Source: a virus
Reading direction: 5' to 3' (one strand)
DNA length: 31,316 bases
IMG/VR virus record: IMGVR_UViG_3300042560_001656
Coordinates: 1 to 31,316 of that record
The position numbers were made by a program, and so were the translations under genes. Below are positions 1 through 7,691 of this stretch, piece by piece; position 1 is the first letter of the stretch; each line of letters starts with the position of its first letter. The notes beneath the pieces are model-generated. The model was given only the letters and a program-made list of their open reading frames with translations, was not told where the DNA came from and did not search any database.

Positions 1-11
1 TGGCGTCCCCG

Positions 12-191
12 TCAAGAGTCGCGTCCGCCCGAGGTTGTCTGTCTGCCGGCAGCGCGGTAGGGTACGCCCGGGCGCAATGATCCTTCGGAATGGAGGGTTC
101 GCCCATAACAAGGCAATGCAGCGGACTCGCGATAAAATCGATCGGTGTGGATCGCCCAAGGCTGCGAGCCGCTGATCGCCCGCGTTCTCAC
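12..191 (-). CDS. Possible small ORF, 59 aa, doubtful
   Basis: A GTG at 191 overlaps the TGA of the upstream gene (GTGA) and opens a 59-codon frame ending at 12. The first residues (MRTRAISG) resemble those encoded just after the stop of the next paralogue upstream (MRTPAISG from 508), because both lie in the same direct repeat. The rest shows no domain. It may be a decayed copy of the repeated gene unit and not an expressed protein. Confidence 0.2.
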   Translation of the reverse strand: MRTRAISGSQPWAIHTDRFYRESAALPCYGRTLHSEGSLRPGVPYRAAGRQTTSGGRDS

Positions 192-211
192 TTTGTCCGC
201 TCCAGCAGGCC
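168..211. repeat. Direct repeat, copy 1 (44 nt)
   Basis: Matches 485-528 at 40 of 44 positions. It spans the 3' end of the 188-436 gene, including the codons for the shared C-terminus GLLERTK, and the bases after its stop codon. It points to tandem duplication of a gene cassette. Confidence 0.8.
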
Positions 212-436
212 GCGCGCCACAGCAACCGCCGCCTCGTCCTCTTGCCAGTGGCTTCCACCGACCGTCCTGTCATCGGAGATTATGTCATTGGCGGCCTCAC
301 ACAGCCGCTCAATCGCCTCCCGCTCCTCGTCGGTGAGCCGCAGCCGGGCGATCTCGTCTTGCAGTTTGTTAACTTCTCGCAGGGCCGTGCCGAACTCGCC
401 GCACGGGTCGCCGTTGTAGTCGTAGTTTCTTGCCAT
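188..436 (-). CDS. Small coiled-coil protein, paralogue of the 505-831 gene
   Basis: An 82-residue acidic protein of unknown function. It contains the segment EIARLRLTDEEREA (about residues 27-40), a charged heptad-like helix, and ends in GLLERTK; both elements recur in the upstream neighbour. This shows the two genes are paralogues. I chose the ATG at 436. A GTG at 508, overlapping the upstream stop as GTGA, would add 24 residues and is possible, but the added residues look unlike protein. The ribosome binding site is weak, which fits translational coupling. I do not recognise a function. Confidence 0.65.
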   Translation of the reverse strand: MARNYDYNGDPCGEFGTALREVNKLQDEIARLRLTDEEREAIERLCEAANDIISDDRTVGGSHWQEDEAAVAVARGLLERTK

Positions 437-484
437 GAGATATTTCCGTTCTTGTTGTGAGAACCACGCGATGCAGCGGACTGC

Positions 485-528
485 GCCGCTGATCGCTGGT
501 GTTCTCACTTCGTCCGCTCCAGCAGGCC
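485..528. repeat. Direct repeat, copy 2 (44 nt)
   Basis: Second copy of the 168-211 repeat, with four mismatches. It covers the 3' end of the 505-831 gene and the start of the spacer behind it. Confidence 0.8.
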
Positions 529-831
529 ATCAATCACCGCCGCGATCCTGCTGCAAGAATCGTCATCGTCATGCGATGCGTAGATGTCCCTGACGGTTGC
601 CAAAACATCCCGCTCCGCGTCGGTGAGCCGCAGGCGCTCGATCTCTGACTCCAGTTGCGCGACCTGGATCGCGCCGCTGGCGACAGCGTGCCGCAGCCAG
701 TCGGCGGCGTCAGCCATTGGTGCCTCCCGCTCCGCGTCGGTGAGTCGCAGCCGCTCCACCTCCGCGTGCGCCGCCTGGAGTCGCAGCCGCGCGATCTCGG
801 CGTCACCACGCATGGAAACGATGTCTTTCAT
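505..831 (-). CDS. Coiled-coil protein with repeated RLRLTDAER motif
   Basis: A 108-residue protein of unknown function with two internal copies of the motif [A/E]ERLRLTDAERE and a degenerate earlier one (IARLRLQAA), so the unit is repeated inside the protein as well as between genes. The pattern predicts helices with regular leucine spacing, so oligomerisation is likely. It ends in GLLERTK like its downstream paralogue. The start at 831 is a guess: ATG at 813 is also open, and neither has a clear Shine-Dalgarno sequence. A strong hairpin (848-880) lies just upstream. Confidence 0.65.
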   Translation of the reverse strand: MKDIVSMRGDAEIARLRLQAAHAEVERLRLTDAEREAPMADAADWLRHAVASGAIQVAQLESEIERLRLTDAERDVLATVRDIYASHDDDDSCSRIAAVIDGLLERTK

Positions 832-847
832 TTGAGGCAGGGCGGCA

Positions 848-880
848 GGCCGGCCGCGGCATGGGCGTCCGCGGCCGGCC
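848..880 (-). terminator. Perfect 12-bp inverted repeat between genes
   Basis: Arms GGCCGGCCGCGG (848-859) and CCGCGGCCGGCC (869-880) pair perfectly around a 9-nt loop, in the gap between the secreted-protein gene (ends 892) and the coiled-coil gene (starts near 831). There is no U-tract on the minus strand, so it could be a weak terminator, an RNA stability element or a processing site. Confidence 0.5.
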
Positions 881-891
881 ACCGCCAGCGG

Positions 892-1188
892 TCACCGATA
901 CCGGATCACAGCGAACCACTGCCGGCGAGCCGGCGAGTAGGCCACGCCTTCCTCGACGATCGGCCGACGGCCGAAGTAGCAGCAGTTCCGTCGAGCGGCA
1001 TCGGGCGTCGAGCCGGAGCCGATGCCCTCGTACTGGCCGCACGACGAATGCACGAGCGTGCCACGTCGAGCGATCACGGTGGCGTGGTCCTGGGCGGAGA
1101 TGACGACCGACCGCCGCGGGGCCACGATCACGTCCTGTGCGATCGCGGTGGTGCAGAGCAGGGCGGCCACGAGCGTAAGAAACTTCAT
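892..1188 (-). CDS. Small secreted protein with paired cysteines
   Basis: A 98-residue protein that starts with a typical Sec signal peptide: K2, a hydrophobic stretch to about residue 16, and a likely cut after AIA before QD. The mature part has three cysteines, one near the middle (SSCGQ) and an adjacent pair (RNCCYFG), with an aromatic, arginine-rich end. AAAGGA lies upstream of the ATG at a good distance. It follows the terminase gene after a 74-base gap. The function is unknown; an envelope or extracellular role follows only from the signal peptide. Confidence 0.75.
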   Translation of the reverse strand: MKFLTLVAALLCTTAIAQDVIVAPRRSVVISAQDHATVIARRGTLVHSSCGQYEGIGSGSTPDAARRNCCYFGRRPIVEEGVAYSPARRQWFAVIRYR

Positions 1189-1262
1189 GCTGGAGTCCTT
1201 TCAGCAAGGGTGAAACCGAACCACCCGCAGGCTCGCACGGATCCCGCAGCCGTCAACCGAGG

Positions 1263-3422
1263 CTATCGGCCGAGTTTGGCCAGCAATTCCGCCCGCCTGG
1301 CGGCCATCTGCTCCGCGGTGATGACGCGGGCCGGGGCCGCCGGCGAACCATCCGCACCGATCGCCGACACGCCGGAGTAGCTCGCCGCCACCGCCGCCCC
1401 GATCAGGCAGTCCCACAGGTGGTTATCCCTGCCGGGGATCAGCCGCCACTCATCCACCACCCGCTGCCGGCTTTCCACGCGGACCGGCACCTCGCTCGAC
1501 AGCTGCTCCGCCAGCATGTCGTGCTCGCCGGCGTGGACGGTCAGTCCTTGCGGGTCGCCGACCGGCAGTTTGACGCGGGCGGCCACGAACGTCTTCCAGG
1601 CGTTCGTGTCGTAGAGGATGTGCCGCTGCCGCTGGATGGTGCTCGTCCGCCAGTTGGCCCCGATCCGCTCGCCGCGGTCGGGGGCCTTGTCGCTGATCGT
1701 CTGCCCGCTGGCCCCCACGAAGCGGCCGTGGGTCGGCAGCACCCGCGGCCCCCACCGGGAGCGGCGGGCGAAGTCTCTGACCACGCCCTGCGACTGTGCC
1801 CAATTCGCGTCGATGCACAGCTGGCCCACGCGGAGGACGGCATCGTCCGTCTCGCGGGTGAACTCCCGCTCGAGCAGATCGCCGGCCAGGGCCTCGAGGC
1901 CGGCCAGGATCGCCGCTTCGACGTTCGCCCCGTGGGCGCGGGACAGCGTCTTCTTTGCATCGCGGAGGGTGAAGTAGGCCCGGCCCTGGTCCGGGTACGT
2001 GCCAAAGGCCACGACGTGCCCGCGGAACTGGTGGCCCCAGGCCACGACGGCCCAGTAGAGCAGCTCCTTCTGGACGTCCACGAACGCCGTGAGCGTGTCG
2101 AGGCCGCGCGGCACGGTCCAGCGCGGGACGTTGATGATGCGGCTGGTCACGTCGGCCGGCTGGAGCCCGTCCGCCCTGGAGGCGTCTTCCAGGGGGTCAT
2201 TCTGGAACTCGGCAGCAAACGCCGCCTCGCCGCGGTCGATGCGGAGGTTCCAGGCGTGTTGGATCGCCGACAACTCGTCGGCTTGTTTGCGGGCTGGCCA
2301 GCCGACCTTGGCTCCGGCGTCCATGGCCTCGCGGTGCTTGGCGTAGAACTCGTCGGCCGCGGCCGTGCCATGGCCGTCTCGTTGACCACGCCGCCGTAGT
2401 TCCGCGTACTCGTCCCACAGGGCGGTCGCGGTCGGCCACTGGTAGACCAGCCGGAAGCGGCGGCCCTGCCAGGCCGGATGCCGCTCGCGGTCCAGGAGCC
2501 GGTCCGCCAGGTCGTCCGGGCAGATGACAGTCACGGTCGCCAGGCCGGCGATCTTCACGCCCGGCCCGGCCAAGCCAAGGATCGCCCCCTTGAGCACTGC
2601 TTCGCGGTTGGCCACCTGGGACGGGCTGCGGGCGGATTCGTCCGTCTGCGGATCGTCGATGAGCACGAGCGAGGGCCGGACCTTGCGTCCGTCCGCCGCC
2701 CGCTTCGCGGTCATGCCTCGGATCCGCCCGGTGATGCCGGCCACGCGGATGATGCCGCTGGAGGCCGGCGAACCGGGTATCGTCGGGAATTGCACCTCGT
2801 TGGCCGTCCACTGGATGTGGGTCGGCTTGCCGCGGTACAGCTGCCCCTTCGCCCGCTGGTGAATCCGCTCCAGGGCCACGATCGGAAACACCGCCTCGGG
2901 GAAGTCCTCGAGGAGCAGCTCGTTGGTTTCGCACTCGACCTTGATGCTGTCCAGCATGGTCGAGGCGTGCCCTTCATCGCTGCCGATGATCGTGACGAAC
3001 TCGCGGTAGCCGTAGAGCAAGGCCCACAGCGCCGCCGCCTCCACGAGCGACGTTTTGCCGGAGCCGCGGGCCATGGCGAACGCCAGCAGCTCGCCGCGGA
3101 TCACCGCGGCCTCCACCGCCGCGATCGTCTCCAGGTGGTCGTCGGACCACTCCAGGCAAAACGTCGCCGGCATGTAGGATTCGCAGAACGATCGGAACGA
3201 TGCCCGCGCCGCATCCTTGCGGGCCTGGTTCACGACTTTCGGCATCTCGCCGATGTCACGGCCGGATTCGGACAGTTCGGCGGCACGAGCCGCGGCCCGC
3301 TCGCGGTGCGATTCGTAGGCAGAACGGCTGCCACCGCCGGCCCGCTTCTCTGCTTCGCGAAGAACGCGGAGTTGGGCCAGCACCTTTTTTTTTGCAGCGG
3401 CGACCGCTTTGCTGTCGGCCAT
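1263..3422 (-). CDS. terL: Terminase large subunit
   Basis: The ATPase and nuclease motor that cuts concatemeric phage DNA and pumps it into the prohead. It has 719 residues, within the usual range for large terminases. A Walker A motif (MARGSGKT) is at about residues 117-124, a Walker B (LVLIDDP) at about 252-258. The C-terminal RNase H-like nuclease begins with FVDVQ (D449) and has a late acidic residue in NHLWDCL near the C-terminus. The N-terminal 80 residues are basic and charged. The gene starts 3 bases after the methyltransferase stop. No small terminase subunit is recognisable next to it. A run of nine A residues in codons 10-13 is read through in frame. Confidence 0.93.
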   Translation of the reverse strand: MADSKAVAAAKKKVLAQLRVLREAEKRAGGGSRSAYESHRERAAARAAELSESGRDIGEMPKVVNQARKDAARASFRSFCESYMPATFCLEWSDDHLETIAAVEAAVIRGELLAFAMARGSGKTSLVEAAALWALLYGYREFVTIIGSDEGHASTMLDSIKVECETNELLLEDFPEAVFPIVALERIHQRAKGQLYRGKPTHIQWTANEVQFPTIPGSPASSGIIRVAGITGRIRGMTAKRAADGRKVRPSLVLIDDPQTDESARSPSQVANREAVLKGAILGLAGPGVKIAGLATVTVICPDDLADRLLDRERHPAWQGRRFRLVYQWPTATALWDEYAELRRRGQRDGHGTAAADEFYAKHREAMDAGAKVGWPARKQADELSAIQHAWNLRIDRGEAAFAAEFQNDPLEDASRADGLQPADVTSRIINVPRWTVPRGLDTLTAFVDVQKELLYWAVVAWGHQFRGHVVAFGTYPDQGRAYFTLRDAKKTLSRAHGANVEAAILAGLEALAGDLLEREFTRETDDAVLRVGQLCIDANWAQSQGVVRDFARRSRWGPRVLPTHGRFVGASGQTISDKAPDRGERIGANWRTSTIQRQRHILYDTNAWKTFVAARVKLPVGDPQGLTVHAGEHDMLAEQLSSEVPVRVESRQRVVDEWRLIPGRDNHLWDCLIGAAVAASYSGVSAIGADGSPAAPARVITAEQMAARRAELLAKLGR

Positions 3423-3425
3423 TGG

Positions 3426-4484
3426 TTACGCTTTGCAAAGCCACTGCGAAATTACGGCTTGTGCAACGGCTTGAGTCATGCGAGGCGGGACGCTCATGCC
3501 GATCATGTACTTGCCGATCTTGTCGGTTTTGGCGTGGTAGTCGTCGGGGAAAGAGCCAAGTCGCTTCCATTCGCGGAAAGTCGGGCGACGCATTTCGCTC
3601 CAGTGCTGGATTTGGTCACACACCGAAGGAAGCGTGCAAGCAGGCTGCTTTGCGTGCAATCGGATCGTGTTGAAACACGACGTGCGGTTTTCGTGTTGCA
3701 TGATTGCGGTCGCGTAGCTGTCGCCAGGCTTTGTTTTGTTCCACCATTTGCGGTCGCGATCGCTCGGCGCCGTTTCTTTCATTTCGGCTTCCGTCAGTTT
3801 TTGCAAATCCGCGCACGCTTCACCCGCAGGAATCCACCGATGCTTCGGCTCTAACTTTAACGGCGGCGCGTCCATGTCATTGCGAACCGCACAAAAAAAC
3901 ACCCGCTCACGCCGCTGCGGCACTCCGCAGTCGGCAGCGTTGACGAGGAAAAGTTGCGGCCGATAGCCGATCTCACGAAAACGAGCCATCACAAGTTTCG
4001 TGTAGCCCTTGGCGTTGCCGAGGATCATGCCCTTGACGTTCTCGGCAATCGCGACGCGCGGCCGCAGCCGGGCAACCAAGTCAAGGTAGTCGAAGAACAG
4101 GTCAGATAGCACTTGCTTCGCCTGCCCTTCACGGAAGTGCTTCTCTTTGCCCCATGCGTCTTCACGGCTGCCAGCCATGCTAAACGTCGAGCACGGCGGC
4201 GAGCCGTCAAGGATGTCGAGCGAATGCAGTTCGCTCGGCAATTCCATCGTGAGCAAGTCACGAATCGGACAAAGGAAGTAGTGCTTTGGGTTGAGGTTCC
4301 GCTTGTAGTGCCATGCCATTTCGGGGTCGATGTCATTAGCCGCGATTACGTCGCAGCCTGCGAGCCTGTAGCCCATCGACGATCCGCCGCCGCAGGCGAA
4401 CGTAGACATGACGGCAATGCCGTTCTTCGGCACAGCTGCAAGGTCGGCAAGCGACCATGCACAATCAGGGTTTTGGGGGGTCAA
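3426..4484 (-). CDS. DNA (cytosine-5-)-methyltransferase
   Basis: Transfers a methyl group from S-adenosylmethionine to C5 of cytosine in DNA, probably to protect the phage genome from host restriction. The canonical motifs are visible: motif I FACGGGSSMG (about 29-38), motif IV PPCSTFS with catalytic C98, motif VI ENV (about 148) and motif VIII QRRERVF (about 190-196). It has 352 residues from a TTG at 4484, chosen because the stretch WSLADL...VPKNG before motif I looks like family sequence; a later ATG (codon 26) would cut into this. It overlaps the ParB-like gene by 20 bases. No cognate restriction endonuclease is visible. Confidence 0.9.
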   Translation of the reverse strand: MTPQNPDCAWSLADLAAVPKNGIAVMSTFACGGGSSMGYRLAGCDVIAANDIDPEMAWHYKRNLNPKHYFLCPIRDLLTMELPSELHSLDILDGSPPCSTFSMAGSREDAWGKEKHFREGQAKQVLSDLFFDYLDLVARLRPRVAIAENVKGMILGNAKGYTKLVMARFREIGYRPQLFLVNAADCGVPQRRERVFFCAVRNDMDAPPLKLEPKHRWIPAGEACADLQKLTEAEMKETAPSDRDRKWWNKTKPGDSYATAIMQHENRTSCFNTIRLHAKQPACTLPSVCDQIQHWSEMRRPTFREWKRLGSFPDDYHAKTDKIGKYMIGMSVPPRMTQAVAQAVISQWLCKA

Positions 4485-4995
4485 ACTCAAAGCCGCACCT
4501 CGGGCATTTGCACTGCATTGAGAACTCATCCGGGTCGATCTCCTCCGTTGATGATTCTGGTGCTGGCTGCTCATCAGCATCACGGTACAAGCCCTCTTCT
4601 TTTGCCAAGTCCGCAAGCAGCTGCTGAACGTCCGGCGAACCGGTATCGACTTCGCGGAGGATCGCGTCCAGCTTGGCCGCATCGGCTTCCGCCATCGCGG
4701 CCAGCGGGTCGAGGGTCGCGAGGATCTTGTCGGCCTCTGCTTCGTTGACGTCGAGGACCAGGACCGGAACTTCCTCTTCGCCGATCGTCTCTGCCCGCAG
4801 GTGCCCGTCGATGAGCATGAGCGAACCGTCCTCCAGTTCACGGGCGAGAACGGCGTCAGCCATCCCAACTTCCGACAACAGGCCGCGGAGGGCGTTCGCC
4901 TGGGCTTTGGGGTGGGTTCGCCAGTTCTTGGGGTTCGGCCGCAAGTCGGAGGCGGGCACGCGGCGTAGTTCGCGGATTCGGTCGCGGATTTTCAT
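4465..4995 (-). CDS. ParB-like nuclease domain protein with C-terminal zinc motif
   Basis: A 176-residue protein whose first ~100 residues fit the ParB/sulfiredoxin fold found in phage genomes: LRPNPKNWRTHP, then LLIDGH-type motif (LMLIDGHLR). The C-terminus carries CKCPRCGFEF, a likely zinc-binding knuckle. Such genes commonly sit next to phage DNA methyltransferases and terminases, as here. Partition activity is not implied: these domains can act as nucleases or CTP-binding DNA proteins. The start at 4995 overlaps the stop of the small upstream frame as ATGA. Confidence 0.8.
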   Translation of the reverse strand: MKIRDRIRELRRVPASDLRPNPKNWRTHPKAQANALRGLLSEVGMADAVLARELEDGSLMLIDGHLRAETIGEEEVPVLVLDVNEAEADKILATLDPLAAMAEADAAKLDAILREVDTGSPDVQQLLADLAKEEGLYRDADEQPAPESSTEEIDPDEFSMQCKCPRCGFEFDPPKP

Positions 4996-5129
4996 GGGTT
5001 TTGGCCTTTGGAAAGAAAGTCAGTCGGCAAAAGTGGATTTCGCAGCCGGGGCACGCGGCGTGCCGCGGCCGGGAGGACCCGTCGGCCGCGACTAAAAACC
5101 GCGTTTCGCCCGTGTTTTTCGTATGCCAT
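4992..5129 (-). CDS. Possible small basic ORF, 45 aa
   Basis: An ATG at 5129 with AAGGA upstream opens 45 codons rich in arginine that end in an ATGA overlap with the ParB-like gene. The junction supports coding, but the middle of the frame lies over a strong inverted repeat (5064-5090), and the composition could be a by-product of that. A TTG at 5174 overlapping the upstream stop is an alternative start. No domain is recognised. Confidence 0.3.
   Translation of the reverse strand: MAYEKHGRNAVFSRGRRVLPAAARRVPRLRNPLLPTDFLSKGQNP
5064..5090 (-). other. Perfect 8-bp inverted repeat
   Basis: CGCGGCCG (5064-5071) and CGGCCGCG (5083-5090) flank an 11-nt loop, in the sparse region between the RuvC-like and ParB-like genes. 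A second short hairpin (GGCACG/CGTGCC) sits beside it. Possible attenuator or mRNA stability element; no U-tract follows. Confidence 0.4.
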
Positions 5130-5170
5130 GTGCGTTTCGTCCTTGTTTTCTAGGGGTTTTCGCACGCCCG

Positions 5171-5674
5171 TCAACCGACCTCACCCTCGACCCCATGAGC
5201 AACCGCCGTGCCATTCCCATGCCGAATCCACCAATGGCACAGCAGCGCGGCATCCGCTCGCCCGTCGTCCTTCACCCGTGCGAACAGTGACGCCTGCCGT
5301 GGCCACAGGTTGGCCGCTGCCTGCCTGTGGGCTCCCTTGTCACGAGACACCCCGAGGGCCTTCGTCCATGCCTGCGGTCGCACGAGCACGAGCGGCAGGG
5401 CCAGCCCTGCCACCACGCCCTCGACCAAACCGAAGGAGCGGCCGAAGCTGAACGCAGACGTCGCCCCCGTGCCCTGCACGCCCTGCACGTGCTCGAGCAC
5501 GACGGCGTCGATGTCGCCTGGCTGGCCAGCGAGGATCTCCCGCAGCCCATGTGGGCAGACGTGCCGCTTGCCACGCACCTCGACGGTGGGCATGTCGAAC
5601 GCTTCGATTGCGTCTCCCCAGATTGCGGCCACCGCACCGCTCACGCCCGGGTCGATCCCGATCACGATTCCCAT
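5171..5674 (-). CDS. RuvC-like Holliday junction resolvase
   Basis: A 167-residue RNase H-fold nuclease expected to cut four-way DNA junctions before packaging. The N-terminal IGIDPGVSG carries the first catalytic Asp (D8), LEHVQG holds the Glu of the second motif (about residue 61), and KDDGRADAALL near residue 140 supplies the C-terminal acidic pair. The length is that of cellular RuvC. It starts 4 bases after the LexA-like gene, within the DNA metabolism cluster. Phages use such enzymes to debranch recombination intermediates. Confidence 0.85.
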   Translation of the reverse strand: MGIVIGIDPGVSGAVAAIWGDAIEAFDMPTVEVRGKRHVCPHGLREILAGQPGDIDAVVLEHVQGVQGTGATSAFSFGRSFGLVEGVVAGLALPLVLVRPQAWTKALGVSRDKGAHRQAAANLWPRQASLFARVKDDGRADAALLCHWWIRHGNGTAVAHGVEGEVG

Positions 5675-5678
5675 GCCG

Positions 5679-5939
5679 TCATTCTCCCACGAGCCGTAGT
5701 GTGCGAGCCTTGCCCTCGTTCCACGTCACCCAGCCCTTCCGGGCCATGAACAGCAGGTGTTGCTTCACGCCATTCGGTCCTGCGATGGCGAGGTCTTCCG
5801 CCAGCTCGCGAATCGTCGGCGGGTAGCCGTGGTCGCGGGTCAGCCGGCGGATGGCCGATACCACCTGCCGCTGCCGCGGCGTGAGCGCCACCCGGCCGCG
5901 CCGGTCGCGCGGCTGGTTCTCGATCTGGTTCCAGGTCAC
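5679..5939 (-). CDS. LexA-type winged-helix DNA-binding protein lacking the protease domain
   Basis: An 86-residue protein. Residues 19-84 match the LexA N-terminal domain: LTPRQRQVVSAI, then GYPPTIRELAEDL, a recognition-helix region GPNGVKQHL and a wing GWVTWNEGKARTLRL. The S24 autoprotease domain of full LexA (about 200 residues) is absent, and the frame ends right after the wing. It probably binds DNA as a small regulator. GTG at 5939 overlaps the upstream stop as GTGA. Without the protease it cannot be inactivated by the normal RecA-stimulated route. Confidence 0.8.
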   Translation of the reverse strand: MTWNQIENQPRDRRGRVALTPRQRQVVSAIRRLTRDHGYPPTIRELAEDLAIAGPNGVKQHLLFMARKGWVTWNEGKARTLRLVGE

Positions 5940-6790
5940 GATGCCGACTCCCGGATCCTGGAAGCCATCGCCCGCTTCGTGGCCTCGAACCTGGCCGCGT
6001 CGTCGCCGGTGAACGCCTGCGGTGGCGGCCGTTCGTCCAGCCGGCCGGCTGACGCCGGCCTGGCCTTCGGCGTGTCGTACTGCCCACCGAGCACCTTGGC
6101 GACGAACCCCGGCTTCACGAACTGCCCGAGGGCCACTGGTGTATCGAAGTACCGGCAGGCCCGTAGACGGCCGATCGCCTCCAGGGCATCCGTGAGCCAC
6201 CCAGGCTCCAAAAGCCTGTCTGCGGCCCCGTCAGGGGCCTGTACGGGCTTCCACTTCCTCCCCGGCCCATTGTTCCAGGCATCCCGGAGGGTTTCCCAGC
6301 TTGCCGGACCGTCCTGCGAAGCCTCGCGCGGAGGAGGAGGAACTTCTCCTGTCCTCTCCTCTCCTCTACTGCGCGGCGGCGCAGGCGGTGACTGCGCTTG
6401 AGCGCAGGCAGTCCCGGGCCGCTTCCGACGGTCCGGATCCCGCTCGTTTTGGGCCTTGGCACGGTCCTGGTGCTGGAGTCTCGCCTTGGCCGCCTGGCTG
6501 AACCGGCGGTCCCATTTCGGGATCGTCACGGTAGCGGCCGTCTCGTCGATCTCCAGCCACCCGACGGCCGCCACGGCCTGCCAGAAGGCATCATCCCCTC
6601 CGCATGTCCTGACCAGCCTCGGGATCGTCATGCGGGCCGTCCCGTCGGCACAGTGCATCGAGGCCCATCCCCAGAGCCGGTAGAGCCGGAAGCAGACGTA
6701 CTCGACCGGATGGCCGGTGACGTCGATCAGCTCCTGGACCTCCGGCTCGTCTGGGAGCCCGATGTCGATTGCGAGCCATTCACCGGCCAT
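5936..6790 (-). CDS. Phage replication-type protein with N-terminal winged helix
   Basis: A 284-residue protein. The N-terminal ~100 residues (WLAIDIGLPDEPEV, then FRLYRLWGWAS) resemble the helical DNA-binding start of phage replisome organiser proteins. The middle (about 105-160) is charged and proline-rich, likely a flexible linker, and the C-terminal part has WLTDALEAIGRLRAC and a proline-rich tail. By position between a ParB-DUF4326 protein and a resolvase, a role in starting phage replication is plausible, but I see no catalytic motif. The start is 13 bases after the upstream stop. Confidence 0.6.
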   Translation of the reverse strand: MAGEWLAIDIGLPDEPEVQELIDVTGHPVEYVCFRLYRLWGWASMHCADGTARMTIPRLVRTCGGDDAFWQAVAAVGWLEIDETAATVTIPKWDRRFSQAAKARLQHQDRAKAQNERDPDRRKRPGTACAQAQSPPAPPRSRGEERTGEVPPPPREASQDGPASWETLRDAWNNGPGRKWKPVQAPDGAADRLLEPGWLTDALEAIGRLRACRYFDTPVALGQFVKPGFVAKVLGGQYDTPKARPASAGRLDERPPPQAFTGDDAARFEATKRAMASRIRESAS

Positions 6791-6803
6791 CCGTGACCTC
6801 CTT

Positions 6804-7691
6804 TTACTTCACGGACACAGAGTTCGCCTCGGCGGCCAAGCAATCGCCGTGGCATCGCTGCGGATAGCAATGGCACACAAGCACCTTGCCGGTCAGATCA
6901 CCAGACTCGATACGCTCCGTGATCGACGGCTTGTGTGGCAGATAGTGCCGCTCATAGGCATCGCACACCTCGTCACGGTCGCCGTCTTCGTTAAGCACAA
7001 ACGGATTTCCGTACTTCGTACTGCGGTCGATGCGGACCGCCAGCTGCTCGCCTTCAGCCCAAGCGATGAGGTTTTTGTCGGCTGAAGCATTGGCCACAAC
7101 CGTCAGGCCAGACTGCACTTCAGCCTGGCGGTCCCGTTCGTCCTTCCGCCAATCGTCTGTCGGCTTTTTGGCTACCTCGCGCTTTGCGTCCTGAAGCGTG
7201 ATCTTCCCGGCTTTGAGCCGCTCGAACACCTCTGGGGCTTCCTGTTTGACCTTCTTGGCGTCGGACACATAGCGGTCGTTCACGCCGACCGACGCGGCAG
7301 CCTCTTCGCGTGCCTTTCTCGGCGCTTGTTGTGGAACTTTTTCCACAACAGATTCACACTTCGGCTTCCGAATCTGCCTCCTCTTCGCGTCGGCCGCGAA
7401 GTGTGGCTCGAGCTCGGCCGCAACCGCAGCCAGCGCCCCTTTGTTCATGTGCCGCCGGCGGTCGTTCATCGCCACGGCAAAGGCAGTCGGCTCGTCGCCG
7501 GTGTATTCCTTTGTCTTCGGATCTACGCCGGCGATCTTGCACGCCGCGTATCGGTTCCGGCCGTCGAGGATCTTGCCATCGTACAGCCAGACCGGAACGA
7601 GCTGGCCGTTCTTGCGGATGTCGTCGGCAAGCTCGCGGAGCTTGTCCTCTTCCATCATCGGCCACACGTCGGCTATCGGGTGGTGTTTCAT
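6804..7691 (-). CDS. ParB-like domain fused to DUF4326
   Basis: A 295-residue two-domain protein. The N-terminal ~90 residues are ParB-like: HPIADVWP, ELADDIRKNGQLVPVWLYDG and LDGRNRYAAC. A lysine- and arginine-rich middle follows. The last ~80 residues fit DUF4326: VRIDRSTKYGNPF, a HYLPH segment and a cysteine/histidine end VCHCYPQRCHGDCLA. DUF4326 has no established biochemical role. ATG at 7691 overlaps the HNH stop as ATGA, so the start is secure. The fusion suggests that DUF4326 acts on DNA or a nucleotide-linked substrate; that is inference. Confidence 0.85.
   Translation of the reverse strand: MKHHPIADVWPMMEEDKLRELADDIRKNGQLVPVWLYDGKILDGRNRYAACKIAGVDPKTKEYTGDEPTAFAVAMNDRRRHMNKGALAAVAAELEPHFAADAKRRQIRKPKCESVVEKVPQQAPRKAREEAAASVGVNDRYVSDAKKVKQEAPEVFERLKAGKITLQDAKREVAKKPTDDWRKDERDRQAEVQSGLTVVANASADKNLIAWAEGEQLAVRIDRSTKYGNPFVLNEDGDRDEVCDAYERHYLPHKPSITERIESGDLTGKVLVCHCYPQRCHGDCLAAEANSVSVK

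Noticed and set aside
3380-3393. Run of nine A residues near the start of the terminase gene as a frameshift site
   Set aside because: The heptamer is slippery, but the -1 frame gives only arginine- and proline-rich shadow sequence and no domain, while the zero frame is an intact terminase.
2478-3854. Long plus-strand open frame (458 codons) opposite the terminase and methyltransferase
   Set aside because: It is the reverse complement of two well-supported genes, spans their junction and has no domain. GC-rich DNA often leaves the antisense frame open.
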